Below, one piece after another: positions 1 to 8,600 of a stretch of DNA of 39,855 bases. Made by a program: the position numbers and the translations under genes. The notes beneath the pieces are model-generated. The model was not told where the DNA came from. It saw only the letters and a list, made by a program, of their open reading frames with translations, and ran no database searches. The stretch is taken from NCBI GenBank assembly GCA_947372745.1, contig CANBUY010000020.1, positions 1 to 39,855 on the forward strand. The letters run 5' to 3'. The stretch's first letter is position 1; each line of letters starts with the position of its first letter. This stretch comes from Comamonadaceae bacterium (GTDB lineage: Bacteria; Pseudomonadota; Gammaproteobacteria; Burkholderiales; Burkholderiaceae_C).

Positions 1-135
1 GGGCACAGCCTGGGCGATCTTCGCAGTGGTCGCTGCAGGCTTTTTATTTACAAGATAAACGACTGCAACCACTGCTGAAATTGCGCAGGCAGCTATTAAA
101 TAAATAGCAGATGGTTTGATTTTTTTTAGATTCAT
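1..135 (-). CDS. 5' fragment of an unidentified membrane-anchored or exported protein
   Basis: An open frame reads leftward from an ATG at 135-133 to the window edge, giving 45 residues. It begins MNLKKIKPSAIYLIAACA and continues with a hydrophobic stretch (about residues 9-28) followed by K-K-P and an Ala/Thr-rich segment. This is the shape of an uncleaved N-terminal membrane anchor or a signal peptide with a basic n-region. The rest of the gene lies outside the window, so no family can be assigned. It is divergent from the histidine kinase gene, with 131 bp between the start codons, so the two may share control. Confidence 0.55.
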   Translation of the reverse strand, partial: MNLKKIKPSAIYLIAACAISAVVAVVYLVNKKPAATTAKIAQAVP

Positions 136-266
136 GATCGGGCTTTTATGCCGCCTTAGACAATTCACAACAAAAACATTAAAATCACAACAAACTATAC
201 ATTCGAATATTTTGTGATTTTATTTTGAGTGCGTTCTTCAAGGCGCCGTAAGTAGGGGGGTTTGGT
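136..266. promoter_or_regulatory. Divergent promoter region with repeated TCACAA half-sites
   Basis: This AT-rich gap separates the left-edge gene from the histidine kinase. TCACAACAAA occurs at 165-174 and again at 185-194, exactly 20 bp apart. An inverted copy at 212-222 forms an 11-bp perfect inverted repeat with 180-190 (TAAAATCACAA / TTGTGATTTTA), with a 21-bp spacer. ATTCGAAT, an 8-bp palindrome, lies inside the spacer. The layout suggests an operator, but the regulator is unknown. A G-rich Shine-Dalgarno-like run lies at 251-260. Confidence 0.4.
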
Positions 267-2279
267 TTGTTACTTCATTGGACTCCCGACATGTTAGCTG
301 CGCAAATCCCACAAAGAGCCCCCCCGTCATTGAGCACCGACAAATCAAACCCTGTGGCTCAACTGAAAAACCTCATTCAACTGTTGTTGGTGGTGTGGCT
401 CGGAATTTTGTTGCTGCAACCCTTCGCAGCAGCGGCCAACGATGCGATTGTCGAGCGGGCCTATTTGGAAGACCCAAGCAACGAAATGCAGTTGAAAGAC
501 GTCCGACTTGGTGCACATGCCGATCAATTCAAACCCTACGCCGGCCCCCTTAACCGGGGCTACAGCAAGTCAGCCATCTGGTTGAAGCTGACTATTCGTC
601 CATTAGAGGCGCCGATTTCAAACGCCGCACACAGCGCACCGAGTGGCGATCCGCGCTATGTGCTCAGAATACAACCCAGTTATTTGGATGAAATCGCGCT
701 TTATGACCCCGAATCCACCCAAGACAGCCCCCGACTGGTTGGCGATAGGCATTCTGCGCTCCAAGTCGACTATCAATCACTGAACCACAACTTCGTAATA
801 GCGGCAAGCTCTAAAACAAAGACAATTTGGTTACGGCTCAAAACCAACAGCACCAGCCTGATTCACGTTGAAGCCATGTCCATGGAGCAGGCGATTGCCA
901 AAGACGCGAAGCAATATTTGTTACTGGGCGGCTTCATCGGGTTTCTATTTTTGTTTTTTAGCTGGGCTCTGGTTCATTGGATTGACCACCGGGAGCGCAT
1001 GATTGGCGTGCTCGCGATCAACCAGTTCATTGCCCTGGCCTTTTCGCTCGCCATACTCGGCTACACCCGCTTTGCATGGGGGAACTTTATGCCCGCAGAA
1101 TGGCTCGACATCAGCACCAGCACTTTGAGCCTGCTCGCAGCAGCCTCGTCCATTTATTTCAACTCACAGTTTTTAAAGGAATTTGACCCCCACCCCTTTG
1201 GACTGCGATTGATGCTTGGGATGGTCGGCATGCTGCCCGTGGAATTACTGCTTTTATGGACAGGCAACGTACTAGCAGCCATGCAACTCAACATGATGGT
1301 CGTGACCTTGGCCCCTGTCATTTTTATGGCCATCGCCCTGACTTGCAGGGCATGGAACGCAACACAACAAACTCCCCCCGTTTTCTCCAAATTAATGTTA
1401 GTGATTTTTTATGGCGTGTCACTGCTGCTTCTGCTGGTGTTTGCACTGCCCTCCTTGGGCCTTACCGCGAGCACCGAACTGGCGCTGCAAACCAACTCCA
1501 TTTATGGTTTGGTAACGGGTCTGATCTTGATCGTCACCTTGCAACTAAGATCCCGGCGCCAGCAAAAGACGCATCTTGAAGCTCAGAAAAACCTAGAGAT
1601 TGCAAAACAACAAGTAGCCCAAGAAACCAAACAGCGCGAAGACCAAGTTCAGTTCATGGCCATGCTTACCCATGAACTCAAGACCCCCCTTTCCGTGGTT
1701 CGCATGGCACTGGGATCGGGTGCAAGTTCAGAAAAAATCAAAGCTCGGGCCGACCAAGCGATACAAGATATGAGCAACGTCATTGACCGATGCGCCTGGA
1801 TTGACAGACTTCATGAAAGAGAGTTTTCAATCAATAAATCAGGCTTTGATCTTGTCAAGGAGCTTGACCGAATCATCTTTGTGAGCGACACACAGGGAAG
1901 AATTCAGCAGGTTTCCAGCATTGATAGCTGCCCGATATCAACGGATGTTCGTATGGTGGGAACCCTTTTGAACAACCTGATTGATAACGCCTTGAAATAT
2001 GCCCAACCCAATAGCCCGATTGATGTACGTGTGCTTGCACACTTACAAGAACAACCACCCCATGTGGCGGTTGAAATTGCGAGCCACCCTGGTCAATGCG
2101 GGTGGCCAGAGGCCACAAAAGTTTTTGAGAAATATTACCGCAGCCCTGGCGCGCGCCGCCAAACTGGCTCAGGATTAGGACTGTACCAAGCCGCGCATAT
2201 TGCACAACAATTAGGCGGGGAAATGCGTTATGTGCCCGATGAGAAATTAGTGAAATTCCAATTGTGCCTACCCTGTTAA
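267..2279 (+). CDS. 7TMR-DISM sensor histidine kinase
   Basis: A membrane sensor kinase of about 670 aa. A hydrophobic N-terminal segment (about residues 36-57, ending FAAAAND) looks like a signal peptide. Residues about 60-205 resemble the 7TMR-DISM extracellular domain type 2 (note YSKSAIWLKLTI). Residues about 215-430 carry seven predicted membrane helices, followed by a coiled-coil linker. The HisKA box is HELKTPLS with phospho-acceptor His469; the N box is NNLIDNALKYA near 570 and the G box is GSGLGL near 634. Starts: TTG at 267 has a G-rich Shine-Dalgarno-like run 6 nt upstream, while ATG at 291 would remove eight residues and lacks one. The stop overlaps the next gene, so kinase and regulator are probably translationally coupled. 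DISM domains often bind small ligands such as carbohydrates; the ligand here is unknown. Confidence 0.9.
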   Translation: MLLHWTPDMLAAQIPQRAPPSLSTDKSNPVAQLKNLIQLLLVVWLGILLLQPFAAAANDAIVERAYLEDPSNEMQLKDVRLGAHADQFKPYAGPLNRGYSKSAIWLKLTIRPLEAPISNAAHSAPSGDPRYVLRIQPSYLDEIALYDPESTQDSPRLVGDRHSALQVDYQSLNHNFVIAASSKTKTIWLRLKTNSTSLIHVEAMSMEQAIAKDAKQYLLLGGFIGFLFLFFSWALVHWIDHRERMIGVLAINQFIALAFSLAILGYTRFAWGNFMPAEWLDISTSTLSLLAAASSIYFNSQFLKEFDPHPFGLRLMLGMVGMLPVELLLLWTGNVLAAMQLNMMVVTLAPVIFMAIALTCRAWNATQQTPPVFSKLMLVIFYGVSLLLLLVFALPSLGLTASTELALQTNSIYGLVTGLILIVTLQLRSRRQQKTHLEAQKNLEIAKQQVAQETKQREDQVQFMAMLTHELKTPLSVVRMALGSGASSEKIKARADQAIQDMSNVIDRCAWIDRLHEREFSINKSGFDLVKELDRIIFVSDTQGRIQQVSSIDSCPISTDVRMVGTLLNNLIDNALKYAQPNSPIDVRVLAHLQEQPPHVAVEIASHPGQCGWPEATKVFEKYYRSPGARRQTGSGLGLYQAAHIAQQLGGEMRYVPDEKLVKFQLCLPC

Positions 2280-2968
2280 ACATTGCCGTGGTAGAAGACC
2301 ACGATGCCCTACGGGAGGTCATGGTCGAAATTCTCAGTTCAAAAGGGCACCATGTCACAGGGCTTGACTGCGCGGAGGCCTTGGATGATCAATTTAGCCG
2401 AGGCCCCATTGATTTGCTGGTGGCAGACTTAAACCTCCCTGGAGAGGATGGCTTTAGCCTGGTAAGGCGCGTGCGACTGGCACAACCACTGATCGGCATC
2501 ATTATGGTGACCGCACGCCATGAGGTGGTTGACAAAGTCACCGGCTATGACATGGGCGCTGATATTTACTTATCCAAACCCGTGGCGCCCGACGAATTGA
2601 TCGCGGCTGTTAATAGTATTTCTCGACGCGTATCAGCTCAATCCTCAAACACAATAGCAGCAAGCTCATCGAAGCTCAAACTGGACAGTCGAAAACTTGT
2701 TTTATCCGGGCCTCTTGGGGAAGCTAGCGTGACGGATACCGAGTCTGCAATATTGACGGCACTGGCCCGCGCACCGAGTCAACGTCTAGAGATTTGGCAA
2801 ATCCTTGAAATGTTAGGTATCAACATGGACACCTACAACAAGTCTACTTTTGAAGTACGGATTGCGCGACTTAGAAAAAAAATTCTCATGGTTGGCGCAG
2901 ATAAATCAAGTCTGCGCGTTGTCAGGATGAGTGGCTATCAACTGTGCACGCCACTGCAAGTTTACTAG
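2264..2968 (+). CDS. Response regulator, OmpR/PhoB family (first of a tandem pair)
   Basis: A 234-aa regulator. The receiver domain (about 7-120) has the acidic pair Glu11-Asp12, phospho-acceptor Asp55 (in VADLNLPGEDG), Thr83 and Lys105. The C-terminal half (about 135-232) is a winged helix of the Trans_reg_C type: FEVRIARLRKKI is the recognition-helix region and RMSGYQL the wing. It starts at GTG 2264, 16 nt inside the kinase gene, which points to translational coupling and a cognate pair. It is strongly similar over its whole length to the regulator encoded 77 bp downstream, so one arose by duplication. The likely role is a DNA-binding output for the 7TM kinase. Confidence 0.9.
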   Translation: MPTLLNIAVVEDHDALREVMVEILSSKGHHVTGLDCAEALDDQFSRGPIDLLVADLNLPGEDGFSLVRRVRLAQPLIGIIMVTARHEVVDKVTGYDMGADIYLSKPVAPDELIAAVNSISRRVSAQSSNTIAASSSKLKLDSRKLVLSGPLGEASVTDTESAILTALARAPSQRLEIWQILEMLGINMDTYNKSTFEVRIARLRKKILMVGADKSSLRVVRMSGYQLCTPLQVY

Positions 2969-2997
2969 GTTTTATTTCCTTTACAAAAGTTACAGCT

Positions 2998-3012
2998 TGT
3001 AAGAATATGTAG
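2998..3012 (+). promoter_or_regulatory. Putative response-regulator box A (TGTAA-N5-TGTAG)
   Basis: TGTAAGAATATGTAG lies in the 77-bp gap before the second regulator gene, 33 nt upstream of its ATG. The two pentamers repeat with a 10-bp period, the usual geometry for tandem OmpR/PhoB-type monomers. An inverted flank (TTACA-GCT-TGTAA, 2990-3002) and another TTACA at 2981-2985 extend it. The same 15-bp architecture recurs upstream of sapC and the autotransporter gene. Binding by the neighbouring regulators is inferred. Confidence 0.5.
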
Positions 3013-3045
3013 GTTTGATCAACCCACTTGAGGGATATTAGTGGG

Positions 3046-3798
3046 ATGCTACTGCCCCACACCTCGACCCATCAGACTTCAAATACCCGAAGTCAAACCG
3101 CCGGACTCAGTGTGGTGGTGGTGGAAGAGAATAATGAAATACGGGAATTCATCGCCAAAGCAATTGCAAGCCACGGGCACGATGTTGTCGGCCTAGGTTG
3201 CGTAGAAGAAATTAAAATATCTGCAAGCGACCGCCCCATTAACCTTCTCATCGTTGACATGCACCTGCCAAACGAGGATGGCCTTGGCTTGGTGCGCCGT
3301 TTTCGCACGGCACAACCTCTCTCAGGAGTCATCATCCTCAGTGCTCGCCATTCGATTGATGACAAAGTTAAGGGCTACAACTGCGGTGCTGACATCGTAT
3401 TGCAAAAGCCAGTTTCTAGAGAAGAGTTGATTGCAGCCATCAACAGCATCGCGCGCCGTTTACTCAACCAAGGTACGGCGGCAGAACTCGCCACACCCAA
3501 TCAATTTTCAATAGATATTGAAAAGTTGCTTTTATCGGGTCCACTCGGAAAAGTGGGCTTGACCGATACCGAAACACTACTCATATCCGCCTTGTCGCGC
3601 GCACCCGGTCAGCGACTTGAAACGAAACAACTCATGGGCATACTAAATTTGGAGACAAGCAGTTACAGCAAGTCTGCGTTTGAGGTGAGAGTGGTTCGTC
3701 TTAGAAAAAAACTCATCGCTGTGGGCGCAGACAAACTCTGTATTCGCTCAATTCGGATGCAGGGCTATCAGCTAAGCACACTACTGAAGATTCACTGA
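3046..3798 (+). CDS. Response regulator, OmpR/PhoB family (second of a tandem pair)
   Basis: A 250-aa paralogue of the preceding regulator. The receiver begins near residue 21 (LSVVVVEENN), with phospho-acceptor Asp71 (VDMHLPNEDG), Ser99 in place of Thr and Lys121. The winged-helix domain (about 150-250) again contains FEVRVVRLRKKL. The Mg-binding acidic pair reads Glu27-Glu28 instead of the usual Glu/Asp-Asp, so phosphorylation could be altered, though this cannot be settled from sequence. ATG 3046 is chosen because GTGGG lies directly upstream and AGGG is 12 nt away; TTG 3028 would add six residues. It has its own promoter-like gap containing box A, so it may be autoregulated. Confidence 0.88.
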   Translation: MLLPHTSTHQTSNTRSQTAGLSVVVVEENNEIREFIAKAIASHGHDVVGLGCVEEIKISASDRPINLLIVDMHLPNEDGLGLVRRFRTAQPLSGVIILSARHSIDDKVKGYNCGADIVLQKPVSREELIAAINSIARRLLNQGTAAELATPNQFSIDIEKLLLSGPLGKVGLTDTETLLISALSRAPGQRLETKQLMGILNLETSSYSKSAFEVRVVRLRKKLIAVGADKLCIRSIRMQGYQLSTLLKIH

Positions 3799-3835
3799 TA
3801 GCGCTTGAACTGCCAGAGAATTTTCTAAAGAATGT

Positions 3836-3869
3836 AAAAACAAAGACCTGTGTTCGAACAGGCCTTTGT
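3836..3869 (-). terminator. Rho-independent terminator of the autotransporter-sapC transcription unit
   Basis: The 12-nt arms at 3840-3851 and 3858-3869 (ACAAAGACCTGT / ACAGGCCTTTGT) pair with one mismatch around a GTTCGA loop. Read on the minus strand, the hairpin is followed directly by five T residues (3840-3836). It lies 20 nt past the sapC stop. It may also stop plus-strand read-through from the response-regulator gene, but it lacks a T-tract on that strand. Confidence 0.8.
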
Positions 3870-3888
3870 CAATCTTAATCTTCGAATA

Positions 3889-4602
3889 TTACTTTTTCAA
3901 AAGCGCTGTTTTTTTGGCGATCAAGCTGTTAATTTGAATCAGGGAAATAAGTTGGGCATAAATGGCCGCCAAGAATCCATGCTCACGAAGCGAAATAAAC
4001 TCTGCATCGCTCAGCTTACCAAGTCGATTTTCATCAATCAAATAAGCGCCCTCAAATCGGTTGGCACCGTTTGGAGTATTGATGGCGAGATTGGCGGGAA
4101 CCAATAGATCAAGAGACTGCAATTTTTCTGTAAATTTTTCAGCAAGCATTTCTGAGTTGTACATTTCGGTCATGAATTGCTGAACACGCTTAAGGCCTTC
4201 TGACTCTTTTCCTTCTGGTGTAAAAAGTGGAGAGCCTTTTTCAGCATCGAACGCAGAGCTTGCTTCATCAAAGCAAATGACCAGACCATCAGCCCCATCG
4301 CGTACCAAAGCAAATGGGTAGCGCCGGAATGCAGCGGGCACGTAGGCGGAGGCATTCCATTCACCAAGCTCGTTCACAAAAAGATTTTCGCCTGGCTCCA
4401 AGCCCATCAGGACAACTGGGTAGAATTTTTCCACATCAGGTTTTTTGACAAACACGATGGGATAGCTGGCAGAAACTGTTGGAAACTCATGCAACACAAC
4501 AGAGCAAACATGCATTGTTTTTGCAAATGAAAAATTGCTTACAGGACTCAGCTTTAAATGAGCATGTACTACAGAATTCAAGGGAATCAGATTTTTATAC
4601 AT
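3889..4602 (-). CDS. SapC family protein
   Basis: A 237-aa protein matching the SapC family (Pfam PF07277): the N-terminal MYKNLIPLNSVVHAHLKL, the central FYPVVLMGLEPGENLF, AFRRYPFALV and CFDEAS, and a C-terminal region with GAYLIDENRLGKLSD and EHGFLAAIYAQLISL are typical. No signal peptide is visible, so it is predicted to be cytoplasmic. The family is named from a Campylobacter fetus gene of the S-layer locus; its biochemical role is not established. It is the last gene of a minus-strand run behind the giant autotransporter and the PPIase, with a 148-bp upstream gap that carries a regulator-box candidate. A role in making or exporting surface protein is inferred from context only. Confidence 0.85.
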   Translation of the reverse strand: MYKNLIPLNSVVHAHLKLSPVSNFSFAKTMHVCSVVLHEFPTVSASYPIVFVKKPDVEKFYPVVLMGLEPGENLFVNELGEWNASAYVPAAFRRYPFALVRDGADGLVICFDEASSAFDAEKGSPLFTPEGKESEGLKRVQQFMTEMYNSEMLAEKFTEKLQSLDLLVPANLAINTPNGANRFEGAYLIDENRLGKLSDAEFISLREHGFLAAIYAQLISLIQINSLIAKKTALLKK

Positions 4603-4659
4603 AGAGGTTTTTCAAATGTTTCAGAAAAGGGGGCTTGACGAAGCGCAGGAGTTAGGTCA

Positions 4660-4674
4660 CTACAAATAATTACA
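4660..4674 (-). promoter_or_regulatory. Putative response-regulator box B upstream of sapC
   Basis: On the minus strand this reads TGTAATTATTTGTAG, that is TGTAA-N5-TGTAG with a 10-bp period, the same architecture as box A. It lies 58-72 nt upstream of the sapC start codon, in the gap between the PPIase gene and sapC. This suggests sapC has its own regulated promoter besides read-through from upstream. No convincing -35/-10 pair could be fixed. Confidence 0.5.
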
Positions 4675-4750
4675 TTGGAGAATCAAAAATCAATAGCCCC
4701 AATCATCCAACTGTCCAGCAATTGTTGGCTGTGCAAAGAGTGCAATGTCA

Positions 4751-5584
4751 TCAGGGACGTTTGATATCAGCTTTCTTGACGAGTCCTTCAATAATTACTT
4801 GCTGTCGTTTCAGCATCAAGTTTTGACGGACACGAACTCTGGCCTCTTCAAAACTTGGTATTTTGTAGTCTCGCAGGTCATCAACCTTCACAACGACCCA
4901 CCCAGCGGGCGTCTGAATGGGCGCAGCCGTAATCGCCCCTTTACCAAGATTGACCACCACTGTACCGACTGAAGGCAATAACTCGTAGGGAAGCACCCAG
5001 CCAATCAGGCCACCATTGGCCCTACCATTCACATCGATACTATCTGCTGCCAAGGTCTCGAAACTCTCTCCTTTTTGAGCACGGGATATCACACCACGCG
5101 CCTCTTGATCTGTTTTAAGGAGAACTTGGCGCAACTGATACTGCACCGCTTTTTCACCGTCACCTAGCAACTTGTGCTGCCGGGAGTATTCTGCCTTCTC
5201 ATCCGCTTCCGTTGGCGCGTTCTTGACCATGTACTCACTCAAGAGCATCTCAATCAGCAAGTTTTGGCTGAGCTCCTCACGCTTTTCTATGTAGGCTTTT
5301 GAGGCATCCAACTTTTGCAAATTAGCTTCATCCAACAGGACTCGCTTGAGTACCAGTTGTGTAATGACCTGCTCACGCACCTGAGGATTAACGGGTTTGC
5401 CCTGGCTTTTTAAATTGGCCAGCATGGTGCTAACCGATTTTTCAGAAATAGGCGTACCGCCCACGCTGGCCACTGTGTCCGATGACAGATTCACCTCTGC
5501 ACCTTTTTGAGCCTGCTGCCCCCATGCAGACATAACCAGCCCCACACAAGCGCTCATCACTGTCACGCGCAATAGCAATTTCAA
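4751..5584 (-). CDS. Periplasmic parvulin-type peptidyl-prolyl cis-trans isomerase
   Basis: A 277-aa exported foldase of the PpiC/SurA-like class. Residues 1-20 form a signal peptide (KLLLR then a hydrophobic core) with cleavage likely after VMSA or AWG; no lipobox Cys is present. Residues about 35-125 resemble the SurA N-terminal helical chaperone domain. Residues about 147-238 form a parvulin domain: QLRQVLLKT, the GESFETLAADS segment, NGGLIGWV, and TPAGWVVVKVDD. The start is TTG 5584, with AGGA 9 nt upstream; this start supplies the basic n-region that an internal ATG (5557) would lose. It follows the giant autotransporter gene on the same strand with 97 bp between them. Context suggests a dedicated periplasmic chaperone for that passenger or barrel, by analogy with SurA and autotransporter biogenesis. 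Confidence 0.87.
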   Translation of the reverse strand: MKLLLRVTVMSACVGLVMSAWGQQAQKGAEVNLSSDTVASVGGTPISEKSVSTMLANLKSQGKPVNPQVREQVITQLVLKRVLLDEANLQKLDASKAYIEKREELSQNLLIEMLLSEYMVKNAPTEADEKAEYSRQHKLLGDGEKAVQYQLRQVLLKTDQEARGVISRAQKGESFETLAADSIDVNGRANGGLIGWVLPYELLPSVGTVVVNLGKGAITAAPIQTPAGWVVVKVDDLRDYKIPSFEEARVRVRQNLMLKRQQVIIEGLVKKADIKRP

Positions 5585-5630
5585 GGAATAAAGTCCTATA
5601 TAAATAATTTTTTAACCACACCATAAAGCA

Positions 5631-5661
5631 CGCCTGATTCCCTTATGTAGAGAATCAGGCG
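5631..5661 (-). other. Intercistronic hairpin between autotransporter and PPIase genes
   Basis: A perfect 10-bp stem (CGCCTGATTC at 5631-5640, GAATCAGGCG at 5652-5661) encloses an 11-nt loop. On the minus strand it follows the autotransporter stop by 20 nt. It is not followed by a T-run on that strand, so it may act as an attenuator or an mRNA-stabilising element that sets the giant-protein to chaperone ratio, and not as a full terminator. Confidence 0.55.
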
Positions 5662-5681
5662 ATATTTTTAGGAGATTAATT

Positions 5682-8600
5682 TTAGTTGAAGGTGTACTTC
5701 AAGCCAAGATCAAAATTGTAAGAATTTCCTGTGCCACCGGTCGCATCAACATTGATCGTCGTACTCTTGTTCAGCTGCACAGTGGTCCCCACGCCAAAGT
5801 TGAATTGCGTCGCGGCCAGACCTGGGTTCTGAACGCTGAAGTTAGTCGATTCAACCTTGACATTGGCGGTCAGGTTGCGCATGCTTTCATTCATGCGGCG
5901 GTTCACACCCATCTTCAGGTAACCCTGCGCATCCTGGCTCATCATGTAGCCTAGACGAACATCCGCCTTCAAGTTGGTGCTCGTGCTCGTCTGCTCTTGG
6001 ACCGTCATGGCATCAAGCACCGTCGCACCAGTTTCTGTAAAGCCATTCATCTTCTGATTCATGCCCAACAGTTCGGTGGTCGCATTCACTTTCAGCGCGC
6101 CGTAGTCCTTCACATACTCCAAGCCAACACCATAGACGGTAGAACTACCGCTCACGTTGTCAAACTTCGCCGTGCCCGAATTGCTTGTACGCGTACCAGA
6201 CATGGTGAAACTTCCTTGCATCAAACGAGTGGTTGCACGCAAACTGTCGTCCTGCACGATAGGGAATGAGGCACCCAAACTCAGCTTCTCCGCATTGGAG
6301 GTTGCACCCTTCATCAGCTCAGAAGAGAAGTTACCGTCACCATGACCATAAACCACACTGAACTGACCCGACTTGGTCTGGTAGTCAAAGCCTACATTGA
6401 CCGTGCTATCCACAAACTTGGAACTGACATAGCCATTTTGCAGTTCAGAATCTTGTCCGCGGCGGTTAATGGATGCAATCGAGATCACTTTGCCGTCCAC
6501 CAAGTTGCTGTAACCACCCAGTTCATGAAGGTTATTCATCATGGAGGTTTTCATCTGATCGGTCATGGCGGTGTAGCCTTCTGGCGACCACAGGTCATAC
6601 ACCTTCTTGACTGATGAGAGGCTGCCAGGCGCCATTGATGCCGTCAGGTACTCCGCCAAACGTCCACCATAGTATTGATTCACGCCACCAGCGCTATTGA
6701 CCATGAGGGACTTGGCGATAGCTTGTTGGTTTGGTGTATTGCTAATAGCTGTCGTGAACGCTGCCGGGCTTGTCCCTCCAAGACCAATCGCGCTACCCGT
6801 TGCAATGTTGAAAATCACATTGGCGTTGGCTGCGCTCGTCACACTGCCAAAGTTGCCGGACACATTGCCCTCGGCAAAACTGAACAGCTTTGCCTTCTGT
6901 CCCATAGCAAAGTCAAATGAACTTAGTTGGAGGTTAAGAACCGACCCGGACTTCAGGCCAAGTTTGCCCGTCAAAGCCACCAAGTCATAGCCACCTGCAA
7001 GTCCGGCACCGCTCAGGCCCTCCAACTGCATGTTGGTGGTGGAACCCGTACCCAACACCAGATCACCAACCAAATTCATCACACCAGGTGAGTTTCCTGG
7101 TGAAAGCGTACCGCCATCACCAATAAAGGTTCGCCCGGTGATCGTTCCCACACCTGTGAGCCAACCGCCACCCAAAACGTCCAGCGTTGGCGAGTTAATG
7201 GTTCCAAACAAGGCGCCATCGCCTGAGCTGATGCCATTGCCCAGGTGAAGTGTGCCACCGTTGTTCACATTCACACTGCTTGTATTGACACTACCCACCA
7301 CGCTCAGGTTGGTTGTAGCGCCTGTGACATTCATGCCTGCGTTGGTGGTCACATTCCCGCCTTGTCCCAAGGTGAAGCTGCCAGAATTCACATTCACCGA
7401 ACCGCTACCGGTGACGAGTCCCGTGAAGGTGCCCCCATTGTCCAGAGACAGATTGTTGCTCTGCAGATTCAAAGTACCTGCACCGCTCAGACCGAGAATG
7501 GACTGATCGCCATTCAGCAGTGTCAAGAATCCATGCGAAGCGCCGTCCAAATACACCGACAAGCCATGTCCCAAGATACCGGCTCCATCGACGATCACGC
7601 CACCTGCACCAAAAACATTAAGCGCTGAAGGCGCAAAGCTACCTACGGCTCCGTTGAGGGTCAGGTTGGCGGAACCGCTCTTGTTCACAACCCCAGCTCC
7701 CGTGATGCTGCCACTGTAGGTGCCATTGCTGTTTTGGTTGATGGTGAAGTTGGTTGCACCGCCATTGAGTTGGATGACCCCACCAGCACCCGAAAGCAAA
7801 CCTGTCGAAATGTTACCCACAGCGGTTAATGTTCCCCCATTTTGGACAAATGCACCGGCCACTGACAAACTTGCAACTGAGGCCACGTTTATTGTGCCCG
7901 TGTTTGTCAGCGTACCAAATGAACCTGCGCCTGCATTGAGGTTAATCACTCCTGCCGCTGCATTGGTCGCCGCACTGTTCACGACCAAGCGCGTACCATC
8001 CGCATTGATCGTGCCGCTGTTATTGAGCGTGGTCATAGTGAACGACTTGTTAGCCGCCACAGTGGTCAGGCCACGGTTGGTCAAGGACGCAATGGTGTCA
8101 GTGGTACCGATCACATAGGCTCCGTTCGGATTGACCGTGACATTCAAGTTGTCGGCAAAAGTGCCGCCTGCTGTCGTGTTGATACTGCCCTCACTGATCG
8201 TCAAGCCACCTGTGAACGTCTGTGCGTTGCTCAAGTTCAAGCGAGCCGCACCTGTTTTCACCAGAGAACCGTTACCAGTAAACACACCGTCAAAATTGGA
8301 AGCTTGCGTGCCATTGAGCAACTCAAGCGTCACGGTATTGGCAGTGCCACCCGTGCAGCTCGCATCGGCACTTGCAGACAAGCAGAACACACCGGCAGTT
8401 GAACCCGCCAGTTGATCAGCCTTCACAAGCACCGCGCTCGCGCTGCCAAAACGCCAGAAACCGTCGTTGGTCAGGAGGCCACCAACCTCAACATTGGCGG
8501 TTTTCATGAGGCCCGCATTCGTCAGGTTGCCACCGATGGTGGTATCCCCTGTGATGGTGAGCGTCGCCGTGCTGGTGTTATTGAACAGGTCTCCCCCCAC

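Noticed and set aside
165..222. CRP-like site in the kinase promoter
   Set aside because: A CRP site reads TGTGA-N6-TCACA; here the half-sites are in the opposite order with a 21-bp spacer.
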